NCBI GenBank assembly: GCA_014523665.1
Contig: JAATVR010000334.1
Span: forward strand, 1-5,943
Direction: 5' to 3'
DNA: 5,943 nt
Source of the DNA: Nitrososphaerales archaeon TH526
GTDB lineage: Archaea > Thermoproteota > Nitrososphaeria > Nitrososphaerales > Nitrososphaeraceae
The notes beneath the pieces are model-generated. The model saw only the letters and a program-made list of their open reading frames with translations. It did not search any database and was not told the DNA's origin. Made by a program: the position numbers and the translations under genes. This document shows positions 5,244-5,943 of the stretch, one piece after another (the first letter of the stretch is position 1; each line of letters opens with the position of its first letter).

Positions 5244-5943
5244 CTATACTACTTGTTTGATCCTTACACAGAAAGTCTTTCCGTCATGATATAGCTCAGA
5301 TACCGCTTTAAATTCAGTTCCTTTCTTGAGGAGATGTCTTGGTCCCTCATAATCAAAATGGCTTAATCTAGCACGCCATTTTCCATCTATCATAACCAAG
5401 GTAATTCCAGAAAGAATTTTTTCAATGTATATATTATGAATTTCTCCGTGCATAATTTTAAGATTGTCAGAGAGTACTATCGTTGCGTCATCTAACCACT
5501 GTATTCTTTTTAATTTCTCTAGTTTATTCAGCGCTTCAATCAGAGAAGTGTTATCAAGACCTAATGATTCTCTAATAATATCGACATCCTCTCCAGATCT
5601 TCCCTTTTTTGTTAATAATGAATATATTTTTCTTGCAGCATTATTTACATCTCTGACGAACTGGGTGGTATAAAATTGGTCAATATCGAGCAAAGGTACA
5701 TGATGGGGCACTAATCTTTCAGCAGCAATTGAAGGAGGAGTAGTATCTGTCTTCTGTATTTGTACTATCGCTTCCATTCCTGTTTCTAATTTCTTTCTGC
5801 TAGCTTCAATAAAGGATATGTCTTCAGCTGTCATAAGATCTGAACTAAATGAAGTCGTTGTCCTTTCAATGGGTTTAAGAATAGAACTAACAGTACGTAA
5901 TGTCTGGTTCATCTTTTCTATGCGTCTTTTGCTGGCGTTGAGA
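5244..5943 (-). CDS. Hypothetical helical/winged-helix/beta-domain protein, 5' end beyond the window
   Basis: I do not recognise a named family. The frame opens at the right edge (LNASKRRIEKMNQTLRTVSS) with no stop, so ATG 5912 may be internal and the gene probably continues beyond 5943. Counting from that Met, residues 1-55 are helical, with a long charged helix near 28-54 (AEDISFIEASRKKLETGMEA). A Pro-containing linker (56-76) follows. Residues 88-148 form a winged-helix-like domain (ARKIYSLLTKKG, then GEDVDIIRESLGL, SLIEALNKLEKLKRIQWLDD, and the wing strand TIVL). Residues 158-222 look all-beta: YIEKILSGITLVMIDGKWRA, HFDYEGPRHLLKKG and FKAVSELYHDGKTFCVRIKQ, perhaps a small barrel. A helical core followed by a winged helix recalls archaeal ESCRT-III/CdvB proteins, but the beta domain does not fit, so this is only a guess. 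The frame is undamaged. Confidence 0.65.
   Translation of the reverse strand, partial: LNASKRRIEKMNQTLRTVSSILKPIERTTTSFSSDLMTAEDISFIEASRKKLETGMEAIVQIQKTDTTPPSIAAERLVPHHVPLLDIDQFYTTQFVRDVNNAARKIYSLLTKKGRSGEDVDIIRESLGLDNTSLIEALNKLEKLKRIQWLDDATIVLSDNLKIMHGEIHNIYIEKILSGITLVMIDGKWRARLSHFDYEGPRHLLKKGTEFKAVSELYHDGKTFCVRIKQVV

Noticed and set aside
1..5943. Mobile elements, CRISPR arrays, tRNA or rRNA genes
   Set aside because: No transposase, terminal inverted repeats, repeat-spacer pattern, cloverleaf or rRNA-like sequence was seen on either strand.

Overview
The window is AT-rich. Its genes look like those of an ammonia-oxidising archaeon of the Thaumarchaeota (Nitrososphaeria), probably a soil lineage of the Nitrososphaera/Nitrosocosmicus kind. 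The reasons are a short HTH_45-type winged-helix protein, a secreted Asn/Gly-rich beta-helix protein, TATA-type promoters a short distance from start codons, T-run terminators, and small stand-alone enzymes typical of this group. The taxonomic call is inference from protein style; no marker gene is present.

Layout. Positions 1-935 hold no intact gene, but the minus strand contains coding remnants. The clearest is a gene running off the left edge (1-428), readable only if two single-base shifts are corrected. Upstream of it are the tail of a second minus-strand gene (536-659, broken in a six-G tract) and a weak trace of a third (820-932). From 1082 a plus-strand pair follows: a winged-helix regulator and, 2 nt later, a secreted beta-helix protein, with one promoter, an internal Shine-Dalgarno sequence and a T-rich terminator. 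Next, also on the plus strand, are a PPOX/split-barrel flavin- or F420-binding protein (2599-3060), a cyclophilin-like TM1367-family protein whose true N-terminus is hidden by a one-base shift (3144-3559), and an N-terminal aldo/keto reductase pseudogene with an in-frame stop and a lost catalytic Asp (3614-3802).

The right third is on the minus strand. A partial gene enters from the right edge (5244-5943; helical, winged-helix and C-terminal beta domain, function unknown). It is followed by a membrane-anchored antibiotic-biosynthesis-monooxygenase (ABM) gene split by two single-base shifts (5115-4510), then a GNAT acetyltransferase overlapping its end (4525-3848).

The genes do not form an obvious pathway. 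The functional units are the regulator/beta-helix operon and the ABM/GNAT overlapping pair. The main result of reading all frames is that at least four genes (1-428, 536-659, 3144-3559, 4510-5115) are broken by one-base length changes, mostly in short A or C/G runs, while five longer genes are clean. Either this is an accessory region with recent gene decay, or the assembly carries homopolymer errors. The aldo/keto reductase remnant, with nonsense and missense changes, shows that at least some decay is real. I see no CRISPR array, transposase, tRNA or rRNA, and no convincing new multi-gene system.
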